A stretch of 64,000 nt of DNA from Methyloversatilis sp. (GTDB lineage Bacteria > Pseudomonadota > Gammaproteobacteria > Burkholderiales > Rhodocyclaceae): positions 124,001 through 188,000 of the forward strand of contig NZ_JAUYNV010000025.1 in the NCBI RefSeq assembly GCF_030698125.1. Reading direction: 5' to 3'. Positions within the stretch are counted from its first letter, which is position 1. Each line of letters starts with the position of its first letter. Shown in pieces: positions 1 through 8,708 of this stretch. Under the pieces are notes generated by a model. It worked only from the letters and a program-made list of their open reading frames with translations. It was not told the origin of the DNA and ran no database searches. The position numbers and the translations under genes were made by a program.

Positions 1-507
1 CAGACAGACCCGTCCGCCCCGCGACAGCTTCGCCCGACAGGCACGATGGAAGGCTTCGGTATCGAGCGAGTTGGCCCGCGCACGGTGATCGTAGCCATCG
101 ACCAGGATCAGGTCCCACTGCTGGTCGCTGGCCGCGACGAATTTCGCTCCGTCATCGATCACGATGCGCAGCCGCCCGTCTTCCGGCGGCAGGCGGAAGT
201 AGCTGGCTGCCGCCGCCGGCATGCGCGGATCGATCTCGACCACGGTCAACGCCGACTGCGCGCAGTAGCGGTGCAGGAATTTGGTGACCGATGCGGCGCC
301 CAGGCCGATGACCAGCACCTGCGCAGGCCAGCTTTCGTCGGCCGCCAGCAGCAGCGGCAGCATCATTTCACGCGTGTATTCCAGTTCAAGCGCGAACGGG
401 CGCGCGACGCGCATCGCGCCCTGTATCCACTCGGAACCGAAGTGCAGATAGCGCACGCCGGCCCCCTCGGACACGTCGATCGAATGACGCGGTACGGCGA
501 GGTTCAA
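1..507 (-). CDS. Spermidine synthase-like methyltransferase-fold protein (partial)
   Basis: The 169 N-terminal residues are visible; the gene runs off the left edge. It has the Rossmann fold of the spermidine synthase/methyltransferase superfamily: LVIGLGAAS (about residues 65-73) at the glycine-rich nucleotide loop, VVEIDP (89-94) as the acidic ligand strand, and DDGAKF (118-123). The aminopropyltransferase signature D-S-T/S-D-P is replaced by VDGYDHRA (136-143), so true spermidine synthase activity is doubtful and the family-level name is safer. The likely start is a TTG that overlaps the minE stop codon, so it is probably co-transcribed and translationally coupled with minCDE. The methyltransferase-like fold is clear; the substrate is unknown. 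Confidence 0.75.
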   Translation of the reverse strand, partial: MNLAVPRHSIDVSEGAGVRYLHFGSEWIQGAMRVARPFALELEYTREMMLPLLLAADESWPAQVLVIGLGAASVTKFLHRYCAQSALTVVEIDPRMPAAAASYFRLPPEDGRLRIVIDDGAKFVAASDQQWDLILVDGYDHRARANSLDTEAFHRACRAKLSRGGRVCL

Positions 508-761
508 TTGCGCTGATCAGGCAGCACGATGTTGACTTCAAGTACTTCGTAGTTGTCCTGCCTTTCGAGCTGGACCTTGATGTCTTCGGGATTGACGCGC
601 ACATACTTCGAAATGACCGCCACCAGTTCCTGCTGCAGCGCCGGCAGGAAGTCGGCCGACGAATTCGCGCCACGTTCGCGCGCGATGATGAGTTGCAGCC
701 TTTCCTTCGCGATCGACGCAGTTTTCGGTTTCTGGCCGAAAATCAGTGACAGCAGCGACAT
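504..761 (-). CDS. minE: Cell division topological specificity factor MinE
   Basis: 85 residues, the normal length for MinE. The N-terminal stretch begins MSLLSLIFG (membrane-binding and MinD-activating segment), followed by the anti-MinCD helix with [13 protein letters not shown] (about 19-31). The C-terminal dimerisation part reads [11 protein letters not shown] (53-63). MinE stimulates MinD ATPase and sets up the pole-to-pole oscillation that keeps the division site at mid-cell. It is the last min gene of a minC-minD-minE operon: it starts one base after the minD stop, and its own stop overlaps the TTG start of the spermidine-synthase-like gene. Confidence 0.97.
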   Translation of the reverse strand: MSLLSLIFGQKPKTASIAKERLQLIIARERGANSSADFLPALQQELVAVISKYVRVNPEDIKVQLERQDNYEVLEVNIVLPDQRN

Positions 762-762
762 G

Positions 763-1578
763 TCACTTCCCTCCGAACAGGCGCTTGAGCAGGCCGGGCT
801 TTTCGTATTCGACGAAGCGCAGCGGGCGCTCTTCGCCCAGGAAGCGGGCCACCACGTCGGCGTAGGCCTGCGCGACATCGCTGCCTTCCATGTGGATGGC
901 CGGCGTCCCCTGGTTCGACGCCTGCAGCACGATTTCAGACTCCGGGATGACACCCAGCACCGGAATGCGCAGGATTTCCTGCACGTCGCCGTAGCTGAGC
1001 ATTTCGCCGTCGTTGGCACGTTTGGGCGAATAACGGGTGATGACCAGATGCTCCTTCACCGGCTCGCGACCTTCCTTGGCGCGGCGCGATTTCGACTGCA
1101 GGATGCCGAGAATGCGGTCCGAGTCGCGCACCGAACTGACTTCCGGATTGGTGACGATGATGGCTTCGTCGGCGAAGGTGAGTGCCATGACCGCGCCGTG
1201 TTCGATGCCCGCCGGCGAATCGCACACAATGTAGTCGAAGCCCATGCCCACGAGGTCGTTCAGGATCTTCTCGACGCCGTCTTCGGTCAGCGCATCCTTG
1301 TCGCGGGTCTGCGACGCAGGCAGCACGAAGAGGTTGTCGCAGTGCTTGTCCTTGATCAGCGCCTGGGTCAGGTTGGCTTCGCCGTGCAGCACATTCACGA
1401 AGTCATACACGACGCGCCGCTCGCAACCCATGATGAGGTCGAGGTTGCGCAGGCCGACGTCGAAGTCGATGACGGCTGTCTTCTTGCCGCTCATGGCAAG
1501 GCCGGACGAAAAAGCGGCGCTGGTGGTGGTCTTGCCCACGCCGCCCTTGCCGGATGTGACGACTACGATACGGGTCAC
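763..1578 (-). CDS. minD: Septum site-determining ATPase MinD
   Basis: 271 residues. The deviant Walker A motif GKGGVGKTT lies at residues 10-18, and the ParA/MinD-type switch motif [13 protein letters not shown] follows at about 34-46. The last residues, LLKRLFGGK, form the short amphipathic membrane-targeting helix that binds the inner membrane in the ATP form. MinD recruits MinC to the membrane to block FtsZ assembly away from mid-cell and is released by MinE. It lies 21 bases after minC and one base before minE, the usual order. No residue looks abnormal. Confidence 0.98.
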   Translation of the reverse strand: MTRIVVVTSGKGGVGKTTTSAAFSSGLAMSGKKTAVIDFDVGLRNLDLIMGCERRVVYDFVNVLHGEANLTQALIKDKHCDNLFVLPASQTRDKDALTEDGVEKILNDLVGMGFDYIVCDSPAGIEHGAVMALTFADEAIIVTNPEVSSVRDSDRILGILQSKSRRAKEGREPVKEHLVITRYSPKRANDGEMLSYGDVQEILRIPVLGVIPESEIVLQASNQGTPAIHMEGSDVAQAYADVVARFLGEERPLRFVEYEKPGLLKRLFGGK

Positions 1579-1599
1579 TCTTGTTCTCCCTCTGATGTT

Positions 1600-2400
1600 T
1601 CAGGTGGTCGCCAGTGCGGCGACATCAAGTACCTGTTTGTCTTCATGTTCCTGCAGACGCACATGCGCCGGCTTGCGCAGCAGCTCGCTGTGCGCGGTGT
1701 GTTCGAAGGTGCGGTAAACGCCGGCGATCGACACCAGTTCGGCTTCGAAGCAGGTGGTGAAGATGCGCGCCTGCACATCGCCCGCCGCACCCGCCAGCGC
1801 TCGTCCGCGCAGCGGTGCGTAGATGTGGATGTTGCCGTCGGCAATCACCTCGGCGCCGGCGCTGACCATGGCCAGCACGATCAGGTCGCAGCCGCGGGCA
1901 TACACGCGCTGGCCGGAACGCAACGGCTTGTCGATGATTTCGGTACGCCGGGCCGGCGCCGGTGGGACGACCGGTTCGGTCGCCTGCGCGACGACGGGTT
2001 CGCACTCGATGACCGGTTCGACGACGGCTTCTGCAACCGGTTCGGCGACGGGTTCGGGCGGTGGCGCCCGGTCGGGCTGAGCGTCGCCGGCCACGATCGC
2101 AAAACCGAGTGCGCGCGCCGTGTCGGCAGCGACGTCATCGACCCCCTGAACTGCAACGGCAGTCAATGAGTGGCGGGCCAGTGCGTCCCGGATGCCCGCC
2201 CAGTCGGGCGCAGCATCGGACGGCAGAGCGCTCGCGTCGATGACTACCGGTTCGCCCGAAAAAAAGCCGGGGGTTGCGCCGAGCCGCGCGTCCAGCGCTG
2301 CCGCGACCGATGACGCATCGGCTGCGTGCAGCAGCGCGCGCATGGCTTCGAGCGTGGCGCTTTTGAGTTCTACGGCCGGGGGAGCGGGCTTGCGCGCCAT
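1600..2400 (-). CDS. minC: Septum site-determining protein MinC
   Basis: 266 residues. The N-terminal FtsZ-inhibiting domain (about 1-110) begins VELKSATLEAMRALLHAAD. A Pro/Glu/Val-rich linker (about 125-165) leads into the C-terminal beta-helix domain with RSGQRVYARGCDLIVLAMV and IHIYAPLRGRALAG, the conserved MinD-binding surface (about 177-265). MinC prevents FtsZ ring formation near the poles when held at the membrane by MinD. The linker is long and low-complexity, as in other betaproteobacterial MinC proteins. First gene of the minCDE operon. Confidence 0.96.
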   Translation of the reverse strand: MARKPAPPAVELKSATLEAMRALLHAADASSVAAALDARLGATPGFFSGEPVVIDASALPSDAAPDWAGIRDALARHSLTAVAVQGVDDVAADTARALGFAIVAGDAQPDRAPPPEPVAEPVAEAVVEPVIECEPVVAQATEPVVPPAPARRTEIIDKPLRSGQRVYARGCDLIVLAMVSAGAEVIADGNIHIYAPLRGRALAGAAGDVQARIFTTCFEAELVSIAGVYRTFEHTAHSELLRKPAHVRLQEHEDKQVLDVAALATT

Positions 2401-2424
2401 GGGGTGTCCGCGGGAAATGTCGAA

Positions 2425-2453
2425 AGTCTAGTCAGTGACCGATGCACGGGCAA
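2425..2453 (-). promoter_or_regulatory. Candidate sigma-70 promoter of minCDE
   Basis: On the minus strand TTGCCC (2448-2453) and TAGACT (2425-2430) are separated by 17 bases, 25 bases ahead of the minC ATG. Each hexamer matches four of six consensus positions. It fits the start of the min operon but has not been tested. Confidence 0.4.
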
Positions 2454-2481
2454 CTGACGCAAGGGGCGTTTGGATACCGCA

Positions 2482-3354
2482 TCAATGCACGGCGGGCGGA
2501 GCTTCGCCGAACAGCAGCTGGATGTCGAGCGCGCTGAAGCGGTAGTCGTGGTTGCACATGTCGTCGTGGATATGCACCTCGCCCTGTTCGCGCAGGATGG
2601 ATTCGACCTCTTCGCGACCGAGCGACAGCACCAGCCGGCGCAACTTTTCTTCGTCGCGCGGGCAGTGATGGCGCGGAATCGCCGGTGCGAACACCCGAAT
2701 GCCGTCACGCGCTGCCTCTTCGGCAAACAGACGGCCGAGCAGTGCTTCGGGTGCCAGCGTCTTCAGCTCGTCAGGCGTCACGGTTGCAGCGAGGTGGCAC
2801 AGGCGGTTCCAACCATCCGCATCCTTGCGGTCGGCATCCGGCAGCTTCTGCAGGAACAGGCCGGTCGCGCACTCGGCATCGGCGTGCAGCCACAGCGCCG
2901 CCGGCTGCTGTTCGGACAGTGCAAGATAGTGCTCGAACACCGCCGCCACCGTGTCACCTTCCAGCGGCACCAGACTCTGGTAGGGCGTCTCGGCCTCATC
3001 CGTCTGCAAGGTCATCACCAGATGTCCCTCACCGAGCAGCGCCGGGACTGGCGCATCGGCCAGGTCTGGTGGCGCACTGGCCATGCCGCGCAGACGAAGC
3101 TGCTGGTCGCAATCGACGACCAGCGTCTCGACCGGCCCGCGGCCGCGTACCTGAACCGTCAGGCGGGCCGGCTGCTTGAGCTGTCCGCCGATCAACAGCG
3201 TGACCACGGCCACTTCGCCAAGCAGCCGTGTGGCGACGGCGCCATAGCCGCGTCCCTTCTGCATGGCCTGCCAGCCCTGATCGAAACGGACCAGTGCGCC
3301 ACGGATGTCCAGCGCCTCGAACATGAAGCGCTGGATGAAATCGCGCTCACTCAT
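2482..3354 (-). CDS. hslO: Redox-regulated chaperone Hsp33 (variant zinc site)
   Basis: 290 residues from MSERDFIQRF. Start chosen because the ATG overlaps the stop of the upstream reductase gene (ATGAGTGA arrangement) and Hsp33 proteins begin close to this point. The Hsp33 fold is recognisable throughout: YGAVATRLLGEVAVVTLLIGG-type N-terminal core, RLFAEE, LSLGREEVESIL, and the closing YRFSALDI. Hsp33 is a cytosolic holdase that unfolds when four zinc-binding cysteines (CxC and CxxC) are oxidised. Here the first pair reads H229-H230-C231 and the second D264-D265-M266-C267, so only two of the four cysteines remain, with His and Asp at the other two ligand positions. Redox switching may be altered; see findings. 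Confidence 0.9.
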   Translation of the reverse strand: MSERDFIQRFMFEALDIRGALVRFDQGWQAMQKGRGYGAVATRLLGEVAVVTLLIGGQLKQPARLTVQVRGRGPVETLVVDCDQQLRLRGMASAPPDLADAPVPALLGEGHLVMTLQTDEAETPYQSLVPLEGDTVAAVFEHYLALSEQQPAALWLHADAECATGLFLQKLPDADRKDADGWNRLCHLAATVTPDELKTLAPEALLGRLFAEEAARDGIRVFAPAIPRHHCPRDEEKLRRLVLSLGREEVESILREQGEVHIHDDMCNHDYRFSALDIQLLFGEAPPAVH

Positions 3355-3706
3355 TGGGCTTGCGCTTGAGGATTTCGCTCCAGTGCGCCGGATCGAAGCC
3401 GATAAGCAAGTGTCCGCCATGCTCGATGATGGGCCGGCGGATGGCTGACGGATGTTCGGTCAGCAGGGGCTGCGCGCTTGCATCGTCCAGATCGGCAGTC
3501 TGTTCGGGTGGCAGCTTGCGAAAGGTCGTGCCTTTCGTATTGACGATGGCCCGCCAGCCGGCACGTTCGATCCAGCCGGCAAGCCGGTCCGCCGGCACTC
3601 CGTCCTTCTTGTAGTCGTGCAGATGGAATTCGAGCTGGTGTTCGTTCAGCCAGGCCATGGCGCGGGACATCGTGTCACAGCGCCGGATACCGAAAACGCG
3701 AAGCAT
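3347..3706 (-). CDS. ArsC/Spx-family reductase, YffB-like
   Basis: 119 residues from MLRVFGIRRCDTM. The thioredoxin-like fold of the arsenate reductase/YffB family is shown by the N-terminal GIRRCDT with its single active-site cysteine (residue 9), HDYKKDGV (about 31-38), NTKGTTFRKLP (about 55-65) and the closing RRPIIEHGGHLLIGF. True ArsC enzymes use glutathione/glutaredoxin. The YffB branch, with CDT at the active site, has no firmly established substrate, so arsenate reduction should not be assumed. It overlaps the hslO start by eight bases and is probably co-transcribed with it, which places two thiol-related proteins together. Confidence 0.88.
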   Translation of the reverse strand: MLRVFGIRRCDTMSRAMAWLNEHQLEFHLHDYKKDGVPADRLAGWIERAGWRAIVNTKGTTFRKLPPEQTADLDDASAQPLLTEHPSAIRRPIIEHGGHLLIGFDPAHWSEILKRKPNE

Positions 3707-3796
3707 GTGCGGAGTACGGAAAGGGAATCGCCGACATTGTAAGTCGTGCCGACAGGCTTCGGCGGTACTGGCGCTGCGCGGCTGCAATGGTTAATA

Positions 3797-3824
3797 TTGG
3801 AAAAATCATCCTAAACAATAAATT
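3797..3824 (+). promoter_or_regulatory. Candidate promoter of the SNase-like gene
   Basis: TTGGAA (3797-3802) and TAAATT (3819-3824) are 16 bases apart inside an unusually AT-rich stretch (about 3787-3840), 65 bases before the ATG of the secreted SNase-like protein. Both hexamers are partial matches, so this is a weak assignment. Confidence 0.3.
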
Positions 3825-3888
3825 GGCTCACATCGTTGATCGAAGTTTTCAGTTCGGTCAATACTGCGGGCCCCTTCGGGAGACGTGC

Positions 3889-4371
3889 ATGATCGGTAAA
3901 ACCCTGGGCGCAATCGCCCTGTCTGCCCTGTTTGGATTTTCGCTGTTCGGTACGATGGACGACGCTTATGCGGCGCGGTCAGTGGCGAGCAGCCAGCAAG
4001 TCAAGAAGAAGATACGTCCTGCGGTCAATGTCGCCGCGAAAAAACGCATATCCGTGACGGCGAAGGCGCCTCGCCGCAGTGTGGCAGTCGCGGCCGCAAC
4101 ACCGGTGTTCCGGCCGCCGAAGGCGCCGGCCCAGCGGCATTACGCGGTGGATGGCAGTACGTTCTACGCTGATGGCGTGCGTGTAAGGGCGGCGGGCCTC
4201 GAAGCCCTCGAAACCACGACTGCTTCGAGCATCGGCAAACAGAAATTGCAGCAACTGCTCGATTCGGGTCGGGTGAGCATCGAACCGCTGGATATGGACG
4301 ACGGTGAGGTGACGCTGGCGCGGGTGAAGATCGACGGCAAGGATCTGAGCGAACTGGCCGCGATGCGCTGA
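3889..4371 (+). CDS. Secreted protein with a degenerate SNase-like domain
   Basis: 160 residues from MIGKTLGAIAL; start chosen for the GGGAG ribosome-binding site and the signal peptide (hydrophobic 5-20, cleavage probably after AYA at 28). A basic, Ala/Lys-rich linker (30-80) precedes a segment resembling the start and end of a staphylococcal-nuclease fold: YAVDGSTFYADGVRVRAAGL (85-104), with VDGST where nucleases have a DGDT, and LARVKIDGKDLSELA (143-157). The central part with the catalytic Arg/Glu residues is mostly missing, so nuclease activity is unlikely. The resemblance is by eye. It is a single gene with its own terminator. Function unknown. Confidence 0.7.
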   Translation: MIGKTLGAIALSALFGFSLFGTMDDAYAARSVASSQQVKKKIRPAVNVAAKKRISVTAKAPRRSVAVAAATPVFRPPKAPAQRHYAVDGSTFYADGVRVRAAGLEALETTTASSIGKQKLQQLLDSGRVSIEPLDMDDGEVTLARVKIDGKDLSELAAMR

Positions 4372-4406
4372 TCGGTATCCGGTCGCGAGTGCGGCCGGCG
4401 CTGAAA

Positions 4407-4850
4407 TCACCCCGCTGTCAGTGCGGGGTTTTTCTTGTCCGAAGGTTTCGCGCTGCTGCTGTCCGGCTTCTTTTCGTCGGATGCGCCATCGCCGCCGGCC
4501 TTGTCGGTGTCTTGTAGCGAATCTGCGGATGGCGTCCCGGCGTGGGCAGTTTCACCCACCATGCGGGTACCCCGCGGCGGAAGGGCGGGCAGCACGACGT
4601 CGAGCTTGTTTTCCGTCATGTAGTCGTTCATTTCGCGCCAGCCGGCAAATACGGCCGCCTTCGATGCCTTCGGATTGAGCCGGTAGCAGTCCTCCAGCGC
4701 GCGGCCGGCGTGGCGGCAGGCGCCGCCAATGGCCTTGCTGTCCAGTTCCTTTTGCATCGCTGCGCGATTGGGGTCCGGAAAGGGGAGCTTGTCGCACGCC
4801 ACGAGGGTGACGGCGAGCGACACGAGCAGGAGGGATTGGGCGACCTTCAC
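4407..4850 (-). CDS. Small predicted lipoprotein
   Basis: 147 residues, GTG start with an AAGGTG ribosome-binding site. Lipoprotein signal peptide with lipobox LVAC, cysteine 19. The mature part has a short conserved-looking core, ALEDCYRLNPKASKAAVFAGW (split over about 51-71), containing two cysteines (45 and 55) that could pair. It is followed by MTENKLDVVLP and a low-complexity tail rich in Asp, Lys and Ser (about 105-147). It lies downstream of ppk on the same strand with an 85-base gap. No known family recognised; the lipoprotein call is solid, the function is not. Confidence 0.8.
   Translation of the reverse strand: MKVAQSLLLVSLAVTLVACDKLPFPDPNRAAMQKELDSKAIGGACRHAGRALEDCYRLNPKASKAAVFAGWREMNDYMTENKLDVVLPALPPRGTRMVGETAHAGTPSADSLQDTDKAGGDGASDEKKPDSSSAKPSDKKNPALTAG
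4409..4433 (+). terminator. Rho-independent terminator after the SNase-like gene
   Basis: ACCCCGC (4409-4415) pairs with GCGGGGT (4423-4429) around a seven-base loop, followed by a T run (4429-4433). The left arm touches the stop codon of the convergent lipoprotein gene, so the two 3' ends share this element. Confidence 0.8.
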
Positions 4851-4935
4851 CTTGACGTTTGTCCGGATGGATTGAACACATCCGGTTTACGGCAGTTGCG
4901 CCCGACGCTTGAGTCGGCTCACCTGCCAGCTCGCC

Positions 4936-7083
4936 TTACTTGCCGCCGCGTGAATACTCGGCCAGCAGCGTTTCCTGCGCGCAGTGCCGTGCGGCGCGCG
5001 ACACGCGCCTGCGATACCGGCCATCCGGCTCCATCTCCCACGACTGGCTGTTGTCGAGCAGGTAGGGGCGCAATCCCTCTTTCATCACGCGCCGCTTCAG
5101 TTTCGGATCGAGTATCGGAAACGCCACCTCGATGCGCCGGAAAAAGTTGCGCTCCATCCAGTCGGCACTGGCCAGATAGAGCTTTTCCTCACCGTCGGCG
5201 TGGAAGTGATAGATGCGCGAATGTTCGAGGAAGCGGCCGACGATGGAGCGCACCGTGATTTTTTCGGACAGGCCCGGCACACCGGGACGCAAGGCACACA
5301 CGCCGCGCACGATCAGATCGATGTCGACACCCGCCTGGCTGGCGTTGTACAGCGCCTCGATCGTTTCGTCCTCGACCAGCGAGTTCATCTTGGCGATGAT
5401 GCGCGCCTTGCGGCCGGCGCGTGCGTTGTCCGCTTCGCGGTTGATCGCTGCGATGACATTGCTGTGCAGCGTGAACGGCGCCTGCCACAGGTGGGTCAGC
5501 GTGCCGGCGTGGCCCAGCCCGGTCAGTTGCTTGAACACCTCGTTCACGTCCTCGCCGATCAGTTCATCGGCCGTCATCAGACCAAAATCGGTGTAGAAGC
5601 GCGCCGTACTGGGGTGGTAATTGCCCGTTCCCAGATGCACGAAGCGCCGGAAGCTGCGCACACCGTCGATCTCCTCGCGCCGCACCACCATCAGCAGCTT
5701 GGCGTGCGTCTTGTAGCCGAACACGCCATACACCACGTGTGCACCGGCATCTTCCAGCCGCGACGCCCAGTTGATGTTGGCTTCCTCGTCGAACCGCGCC
5801 ATCAGCTCGACCACGACCGTCACTTCCTTGCCCTTGTGCGCGGCGCGCACCAGCGCCTCCATCAGCACCGAATCGATACCGGTGCGGTAGACCGTCATCT
5901 TGATGGCGACCACTTCCGGGTCATCCACCGCCTGCTGAACCAGATCGATCACCGGCGTGAAGGCCTCCCACGGGTGATGCAGCAGGATGTCCTGCCGGCG
6001 CAGCATCGCGAAGATGTCATAGCGCTTTTCCATGGCGCGCGGCAGCGTCGGCGCGAACGGCGGGTACTTGAGATCCGGCCGGTCCACCCAGTTCGGCACC
6101 TGCATCAGGCGCACCAGATTGACGATGCCGGGCGCACGGTACAGATCATCGCGCGTCAGGTTGAACTGCTGCAGCAGGAAGTCGGCCATGTGCTCGGAAC
6201 AGTTGTCGGCCACTTCCAGCCGCACCGCGTCGCCGTAGTGGCGCTGCGGCAGTTCGCCCTGCAGCGCCAGACGAAGGTTCTTTACCTCTTCCTCGTCGAG
6301 GAAGAGGTCGGAATTGCGGGTCACCCGGAACTGGTAGCAGCCGAGCACATTCATGCCTTCGAACAGATCGCCGACATTCATGTGCATCGCTGACGACAGG
6401 AATACGAAGCCGTGATCGACGCCGGTCAGTTCCTTCGGCAGCTTGATCACCCGTGGCAACGCGCGCGGCGCCTGCACGATGGCAAAACGGGAACTGCGCC
6501 CGAACGCGTCGCGGCCGTCGAGTTCGACTGCGAAGTTCAGGCTCTTGTTGAGCACGCGCGGGAAGGGATGCGAAGGGTCCAGCCCGATCGGGGTCAGCAC
6601 CGGCATCAGTTCACGCATGAAATAGTCGCGTATCCACTCCCGCTGCTCATCCGTCCACGCGCCTCGGCGCAGGAAAACGATGCCTTCGGTTTCCAGCGCC
6701 GGCAGGATGACGTCGTTCAGCAGCGCGTACTGCTCGGCGATCAGCTGATGGCATTCATTCGCGATCAGGCGCAGGGCCTCCTGCGCCGAGCGCCCGTCCG
6801 ACGTGACGCTGCGCGCCCCGAGCTTGATCTGCTCGCGCAGGCCACCGATCCGCACCTCGAAGAATTCGTCCAGATTGCTCGACACGATGCACAGGAACTT
6901 CAGCCGTTCGAGCAGTGGCACACGCTCGTCTGCCGCCTGCGCAAGCACGCGGCGGTTGAAGGCGATGAGCGACAGTTCGCGGTTGATGAAGTGGTCAGGC
7001 GCGAAACGTGGCACCAGAAGCGGTAGGTTCATGAGCAAAAGTCCGGATTCGACATCGGTAGGCAACACGCTATTGTGTGACAT
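4936..7083 (-). CDS. ppk1: Polyphosphate kinase
   Basis: Up to 715 residues. Polymerises the gamma-phosphate of ATP into inorganic polyphosphate, reversibly. The N-terminal domain holds FINRELSLIAFNRRVL and SSNLDEFFEVRIGGL. The catalytic core carries the phospho-histidine motif GYKTHAKLLMVVRRE and the second conserved block SRIYHFHADGEEKLYLASAD with MERNFFRRIEVAFP. An ATG 17 codons inside (MNLPLLVPRF, base 7032) is an equally good start, because the region ahead of the first ATG lacks a clear ribosome-binding site. Divergent from ppx across about 100 bases, so polyphosphate synthesis and degradation share one control region. Confidence 0.97.
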   Translation of the reverse strand: MSHNSVLPTDVESGLLLMNLPLLVPRFAPDHFINRELSLIAFNRRVLAQAADERVPLLERLKFLCIVSSNLDEFFEVRIGGLREQIKLGARSVTSDGRSAQEALRLIANECHQLIAEQYALLNDVILPALETEGIVFLRRGAWTDEQREWIRDYFMRELMPVLTPIGLDPSHPFPRVLNKSLNFAVELDGRDAFGRSSRFAIVQAPRALPRVIKLPKELTGVDHGFVFLSSAMHMNVGDLFEGMNVLGCYQFRVTRNSDLFLDEEEVKNLRLALQGELPQRHYGDAVRLEVADNCSEHMADFLLQQFNLTRDDLYRAPGIVNLVRLMQVPNWVDRPDLKYPPFAPTLPRAMEKRYDIFAMLRRQDILLHHPWEAFTPVIDLVQQAVDDPEVVAIKMTVYRTGIDSVLMEALVRAAHKGKEVTVVVELMARFDEEANINWASRLEDAGAHVVYGVFGYKTHAKLLMVVRREEIDGVRSFRRFVHLGTGNYHPSTARFYTDFGLMTADELIGEDVNEVFKQLTGLGHAGTLTHLWQAPFTLHSNVIAAINREADNARAGRKARIIAKMNSLVEDETIEALYNASQAGVDIDLIVRGVCALRPGVPGLSEKITVRSIVGRFLEHSRIYHFHADGEEKLYLASADWMERNFFRRIEVAFPILDPKLKRRVMKEGLRPYLLDNSQSWEMEPDGRYRRRVSRAARHCAQETLLAEYSRGGK

Positions 7084-7186
7084 GAAACATGTTCGATTAT
7101 TACAGCCGTGTGACGCAAATGCGCGGAAGGCAGGCGTGCCCCCGGCTGCTAAACTCCGGCGCTGATGATTTTTCAGTTACGGATGC

Positions 7187-8701
7187 ATGAGCTACGAACT
7201 TCTCGCTGCGGTTGACCTGGGCTCGAACAGCTTCCGTCTCCAGGTTGCCCGCGTTGTCGACGATCAGATCTATCCGCTGGACGGCCTGAAGGAAACCGTC
7301 CGGCTGGCGGCGGGACTCGGGCAGGGCAAGTTGCTTGATGGTCCCTCGCAGCTTCGGGCCATCGAGGCGCTGTCGCGATTCAACGAGCGTCTGCGCGGCT
7401 TCGCACCTGATCAGGTACGCGCCGTGGCCACCAACACCCTGCGCGTGGCCAAGAACGCACCGCAATTCCTGCCACAGGCCGAAGCAGCGCTGGGTTTCCC
7501 GATCGAGGTGATCGCCGGGCGCGAAGAGGCACGGCTGATCTATGTCGGCGTGGCGCATACGCTGCCCAACCCGTCGAGTCAGCAACTGGTGGTCGACATC
7601 GGCGGCGGTTCGACCGAATTCATCATTGGCCGCAGCTTCGAGCCGCTGGCGCTGGAATCGATGTACATCGGCTGCGTGGCATTCAGCCTGCGCTACTTTC
7701 CGGATGGCCGGATGGACAAGCGCTCGCTGCGCGAAGCCGAACTGGCGGCGCGGCGCGAGCTGGAAACCATCGAATATGGCTACCGCTCGCTCGGTTGGGA
7801 TGAAGCCGTCGGGTCGAGCGGCACGGCAAGGGCGCTGCTTGACATCATGGAACTGAACGGCTGGTCGCAGGGTGCGCTGACCCGCGACGCCATGGAAAAG
7901 CTGCGCGCGCTGCTGCTGCGCGTCGGCGACGTGAACCGGCTCGGCATTGCAGGCTTGCGCCCCGACCGCCTGCCGGTGCTGGCAGGCGGATTCGCCATCA
8001 TGTCGGCGGTGTTCGATGCGTTCGGGCTGGAACGCATGAGTTTCTCGGAAGGTGCGCTGCGACTGGGCGTGCTGTACGACCTGCTCGGCCGCTATCACCA
8101 CCAGGACCTGCGCGACGCAACGGTGCTGCAGTTCATGCGGCGCTACCAGGTCGACCAGAAGCAAGCCGAGCGCGTGCGGGGTACGGCACTGCGCCTGTTC
8201 CGCGCGCTCAATCCGGCGGCAAACGGCGATCACCCCGATGATCACCCCGACCTGCAGATGCTGAGCTGGGCAGCCTGCCTGCACGAACTGGGGATTTCGG
8301 TCGCGCACGCCGGCTACCACAAGCACAGCGCCTACATTGTCGGCAACGCTGACATGCCGGGGTTTTCGCGCATGGACCAATCGCGTCTGGCGCGCATCGT
8401 GCTGGCCCATCGGGGCAAGCTGGAAAAGGTAAACTCGGCTTCGGCCGACGCGCGTGACTGGTCTCTGATCCTCTGTCTGCGCCTGGCTGTGCTGCTGCAT
8501 CGCAGCCGTGAAGACTTCAGCGAACTGCCGCTGAGCATCGAGCGCACCGGCAGTGGCTATCAACTGGGTGCGCGGACGGAATGGCTGTCGGCGTCGCCGC
8601 TGACCAATGCCAGCCTGCACGACGAACTGAGGTTGTGGGGCGTGATCGGAATCGACCTGAAGCTGCGCACCGCTCGCCTTGCAGCCGGCGTGACGCGCTG
8701 A
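7187..8701 (+). CDS. ppx: Exopolyphosphatase (Ppx/GppA family)
   Basis: 504 residues. Hydrolyses terminal phosphate from long-chain polyphosphate; some family members act on guanosine pentaphosphate. Actin-like ATPase fold motifs: DLGSNSFRLQV (about 10-20), VRAVATNTLRVAKN (about 81-94), the phosphate loop VDIGGGSTEFIIG (about 135-147) and GSSGTARAL. The C-terminal HD-like part includes ISVAHAGYHKHSAYIV. Paired divergently with ppk. The next gene, a lipid-transporter permease, starts only seven bases after the stop, so transcription probably runs on into the Mla-type operon. Confidence 0.96.
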   Translation: MSYELLAAVDLGSNSFRLQVARVVDDQIYPLDGLKETVRLAAGLGQGKLLDGPSQLRAIEALSRFNERLRGFAPDQVRAVATNTLRVAKNAPQFLPQAEAALGFPIEVIAGREEARLIYVGVAHTLPNPSSQQLVVDIGGGSTEFIIGRSFEPLALESMYIGCVAFSLRYFPDGRMDKRSLREAELAARRELETIEYGYRSLGWDEAVGSSGTARALLDIMELNGWSQGALTRDAMEKLRALLLRVGDVNRLGIAGLRPDRLPVLAGGFAIMSAVFDAFGLERMSFSEGALRLGVLYDLLGRYHHQDLRDATVLQFMRRYQVDQKQAERVRGTALRLFRALNPAANGDHPDDHPDLQMLSWAACLHELGISVAHAGYHKHSAYIVGNADMPGFSRMDQSRLARIVLAHRGKLEKVNSASADARDWSLILCLRLAVLLHRSREDFSELPLSIERTGSGYQLGARTEWLSASPLTNASLHDELRLWGVIGIDLKLRTARLAAGVTR

Positions 8702-8708
8702 CACCTGC

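Noticed and set aside
4863-4885. Seven-base-pair hairpin (CCGGATG/CATCCGG) between the small lipoprotein and ppk
   Set aside because: No T run on the minus strand, so not a convincing ppk terminator; too short to call otherwise.
7080-7092. ACATG-AAA-CATGT symmetry between ppk and ppx as a possible Pho box
   Set aside because: It does not match the two-repeat Pho box consensus and overlaps a possible ppk start codon.
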